Made by a program: the position numbers and the translations under genes. The notes beneath the pieces were generated by a model. That model worked only from the letters and a program-made list of their open reading frames with translations, was not told the DNA's origin and searched no databases. 6,716 nucleotides of DNA from Methanobrevibacter sp. (GTDB lineage: Archaea > Methanobacteriota > Methanobacteria > Methanobacteriales > Methanobacteriaceae), in assembly GCA_016838945.1 (NCBI GenBank), contig JADLKP010000122.1, positions 1 through 6,716 of the forward strand, written 5' to 3'. Position 1 is the stretch's first letter; the number at the start of each line of letters is the position of its first letter. Positions 4,767 to 6,716 of this stretch are shown piece after piece.

Positions 4767-6701
4767 ATGAAAGAAATGACAGCAATATTGCTTATTCTTA
4801 TCGCACTTATTGGAATAATTTCCATCATAATCGTTAAATTATTCTATAGAGATAAGGAAAAAGATGAAGAAAAGGAAAAACTAGAAGAATTTATTAACAG
4901 CACAAAAGCAGATTACGATAATGAAAGACGTAAAAGAGTTAGGAAAACCAATAGAAGAGGATACACTCAAGCACAAAATTATGCTAACACAATTGACAGT
5001 TCCGACAGAATTAAAGTTGGAGATCTTACATCAGATGAAGATTATGTTGAAAACGGAAAGGTAGGTGGAACCACTGCCTTACTTAGACAAAGAGCAAAAG
5101 CTATGGAAGAAGCTCCTAAAAAACAAGTAAGAAGAGTTAGAAAACCAAAATCAGCTCCAGTTGAACAAGTTCAAAGAACTCCTGAGAGAGTAAAAACTCA
5201 AATGAGTAAGGAAGAGAAAGTTGTAGCTTTCCAAGAACCTATCAAACCGGAACATACCGCTACAATCAACAGCGCAAAACAAGCAGAAAAACAACCTGTA
5301 GCTCGTCAAGTACCAATGACTGAAAAACAAAAGGAATTCATCGCAAGCGATACAAACAAATTGGTTGTTGAAGATGGAGACAGCAGTGTGAAGGTTGTTA
5401 AATCAGTCAAACCAGCTGGCACTATCGAAGCGATTAAAGAAGCTGCAAAGATTGATGATGAAAGCGCAAAATCCGAAACAGATGAAATTGTTGAAAAGGC
5501 AGAATCCGAAACTGCTAAATTGATTGAAAAGATTGAAGAGGCTAAAGAGGAAATAGCTGTCTTAGAAGAAGATGAAGAAGAAACTAAAGAAGAAGCAGCT
5601 AAAGTAGCAGAAGAAACTAAAGAAGAAGCTCCAAAAATAGAATCTACAATTGAAAAAATCAAACAAGCATCTGAAGCTAAGGAAGAAGCTGAAGAAGAAA
5701 CAGCCGAACCAATCAAAGAAGCTGAAGAAGTCAAAGAAGAACCTACTATTGAAACCAAAGCTAAAGTGGAAGAAAAACCAAAAGCAGATGAGATAATTGT
5801 AGAAAAAGCTCCAAAAGCAGAAGATTCAGAAACTGATAATGTTTATCATGATGACTTGCACATTCTCTTAAACAAAGATGCAGTTGTTGAAGAGAAAGAT
5901 GAAAGTCCTGAAAATGAATTTGTTACAATTAACACTGAAGATGAAGTCCCATCCACAGGTAATGAATTAATCAATAGCGCTATCAAATCCATTAGAAACT
6001 TCAGAAAAGCTAATGTTCCAGAACAGCCTGTTTTTGTGGAAACTAAAGATGACATCGTCCCTGATGATTATTCTCAAGACCTTGGAGATGGAATCGAGTA
6101 CATTGGAGACACAATTACAATTACTCCAATCCATGAAGAGGAAAGAGATTTGGCAAACAACCAACCTAATGAAGATGTAGACAAAATCTATAAGGAAATC
6201 AACAAGGAATCCTATAATAAGACAGATGACGAGGAGTTATCCGAATCCTTCGAAGATGTAACTGATGAAACCTCTGAGAAAGATGCAAATGTCTACACCA
6301 AAGAGGATTACAAAAAGGTTGAAAGACAGGAAGCTGAGAAAAAACGCAGAGCAGAAAACACCAAAAAGATTTTAGGTTCCAAAGGAATCAGCGAAGAAGA
6401 GCTCCGTCAAAGAGCTGAAGCTAAAGAAAAATCCAAACGTGCAAGAAAAGCTGCTGTTGCAGAACCTGTTGAAGAAGGCCAAAAAACATTGATGATGCAC
6501 AAGGCAAGAAATGACGTTGAAGAAGTTTACATCAACGGAACATTGTTCGAGCTTAAAGTTGGCCAAGTAGTCATGTTTGACATTAAAGGTGAAACCTATT
6601 CAAGTCAAATCTTAAGACTCAAACCAGGTTATATCGGTGTTAGATACAGATCCAAAAAGATATGGGTAAAATCCAATACCGTTAAAAAGATTTTAAGATA
6701 A
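4767..6701 (+). CDS. Membrane-anchored acidic coiled-coil protein with a C-terminal beta-rich domain
   Basis: A 644-residue protein from the chosen ATG that I do not recognise. Residues about 5-26 form one hydrophobic helix (AILLILIALIGIISIIIVKL) followed by a charged stretch, suggesting a single N-terminal anchor. The weak charge before the helix and the K/R/E-rich region after it favour a cytoplasmic body. Residues 50-150 are basic and rich in R/K/Q. Residues about 219-353 are Glu/Lys/Ala-rich and probably helical or coiled coil, with an 11-residue repeat at 271-292. Residues about 354-509 are acidic and probably disordered. Residues 510-570 are a highly charged helix. The last 74 residues (571-644) alternate strands and turns (EEVYINGTLFELKVGQVVMFDIKG, GYIGVRYRSKKIWVKSNTV) like a small beta-barrel and end strongly basic; this part is the most likely conserved functional unit. 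It is transcribed divergently from dapL. Possible roles include an envelope or division scaffold or nucleic-acid tether, but none is supported directly. Confidence 0.9.
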   Translation: MKEMTAILLILIALIGIISIIIVKLFYRDKEKDEEKEKLEEFINSTKADYDNERRKRVRKTNRRGYTQAQNYANTIDSSDRIKVGDLTSDEDYVENGKVGGTTALLRQRAKAMEEAPKKQVRRVRKPKSAPVEQVQRTPERVKTQMSKEEKVVAFQEPIKPEHTATINSAKQAEKQPVARQVPMTEKQKEFIASDTNKLVVEDGDSSVKVVKSVKPAGTIEAIKEAAKIDDESAKSETDEIVEKAESETAKLIEKIEEAKEEIAVLEEDEEETKEEAAKVAEETKEEAPKIESTIEKIKQASEAKEEAEEETAEPIKEAEEVKEEPTIETKAKVEEKPKADEIIVEKAPKAEDSETDNVYHDDLHILLNKDAVVEEKDESPENEFVTINTEDEVPSTGNELINSAIKSIRNFRKANVPEQPVFVETKDDIVPDDYSQDLGDGIEYIGDTITITPIHEEERDLANNQPNEDVDKIYKEINKESYNKTDDEELSESFEDVTDETSEKDANVYTKEDYKKVERQEAEKKRRAENTKKILGSKGISEEELRQRAEAKEKSKRARKAAVAEPVEEGQKTLMMHKARNDVEEVYINGTLFELKVGQVVMFDIKGETYSSQILRLKPGYIGVRYRSKKIWVKSNTVKKILR

Positions 6702-6716
6702 TTAAATATTAAAATA

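Noticed and set aside
5306..5758. Minus-strand open frame rich in Ser/Ala opposite the acidic region of the membrane protein
   Set aside because: It is the antisense of GAA/GCT-rich codons, giving a low-complexity Ser/Ala protein with no ribosome-binding site; it is a by-product of the real plus-strand gene.
1..6716. Mobile element or integrase scar around the small-gene cluster
   Set aside because: No transposase, integrase, terminal inverted repeats or tRNA-derived attachment site was found; the direct repeats seen are local and promoter-associated.

Overview
The window looks like chromosomal DNA of a methanogenic archaeon of the order Methanobacteriales, most likely Methanobrevibacter or a close relative. 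Three things suggest this: very high A+T content with A/T-only intergenic tracts, archaeal-type TATA boxes and oligo-T terminators, and a full-length LL-diaminopimelate aminotransferase (DapL) of the type used by these methanogens for lysine. Start sites carry GGTG/GGTGA or GAGGT, both of which pair with the usual archaeal 16S tail (…ATCACCTCC). The genus is an inference from composition and gene content; no rRNA is present.

Layout. Positions 153-2921 hold four small genes, all on the minus strand. In transcription order they are a DUF6882-like protein (2241-2921), a DUF6891-like protein (1485-2105), an unrecognised 212-residue protein (828-1466) and a YfeS-like protein (153-695). They are small, acidic and apparently soluble, and share no obvious sequence with each other. 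Spacing and A/T-rich signals suggest three transcription units: DUF6882 alone, DUF6891 plus the 212-residue gene (18 bp apart), and the YfeS-like gene alone. Next comes dapL (3042-4274, minus). A long divergent intergenic region (4275-4766) follows, then a large plus-strand gene (4767-6701) for a membrane-anchored protein with a long acidic, coiled-coil-prone middle and a compact C-terminal beta-rich domain.

How the genes fit together. dapL is the only gene with a firm metabolic role: LL-2,6-diaminopimelate from tetrahydrodipicolinate, on the way to lysine for protein and, in these archaea, for pseudomurein peptides. The four small genes resemble tandem arrays of unrelated immunity-like or accessory proteins seen in bacteria; this is inference from layout and remembered family resemblance. 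The large membrane protein is unassigned.

The most interesting non-coding signals are: an 18-bp direct repeat flanking the putative DUF6882 TATA box, six 8-bp units just upstream of the putative DUF6891 TATA box, a partial tandem duplication of the 3' end of the 212-residue gene, and a long hairpin plus operator-like repeats in the divergent intergenic region. The upstream-most start codons of two genes look wrong, and starts at 2105 and 4767 are preferred.
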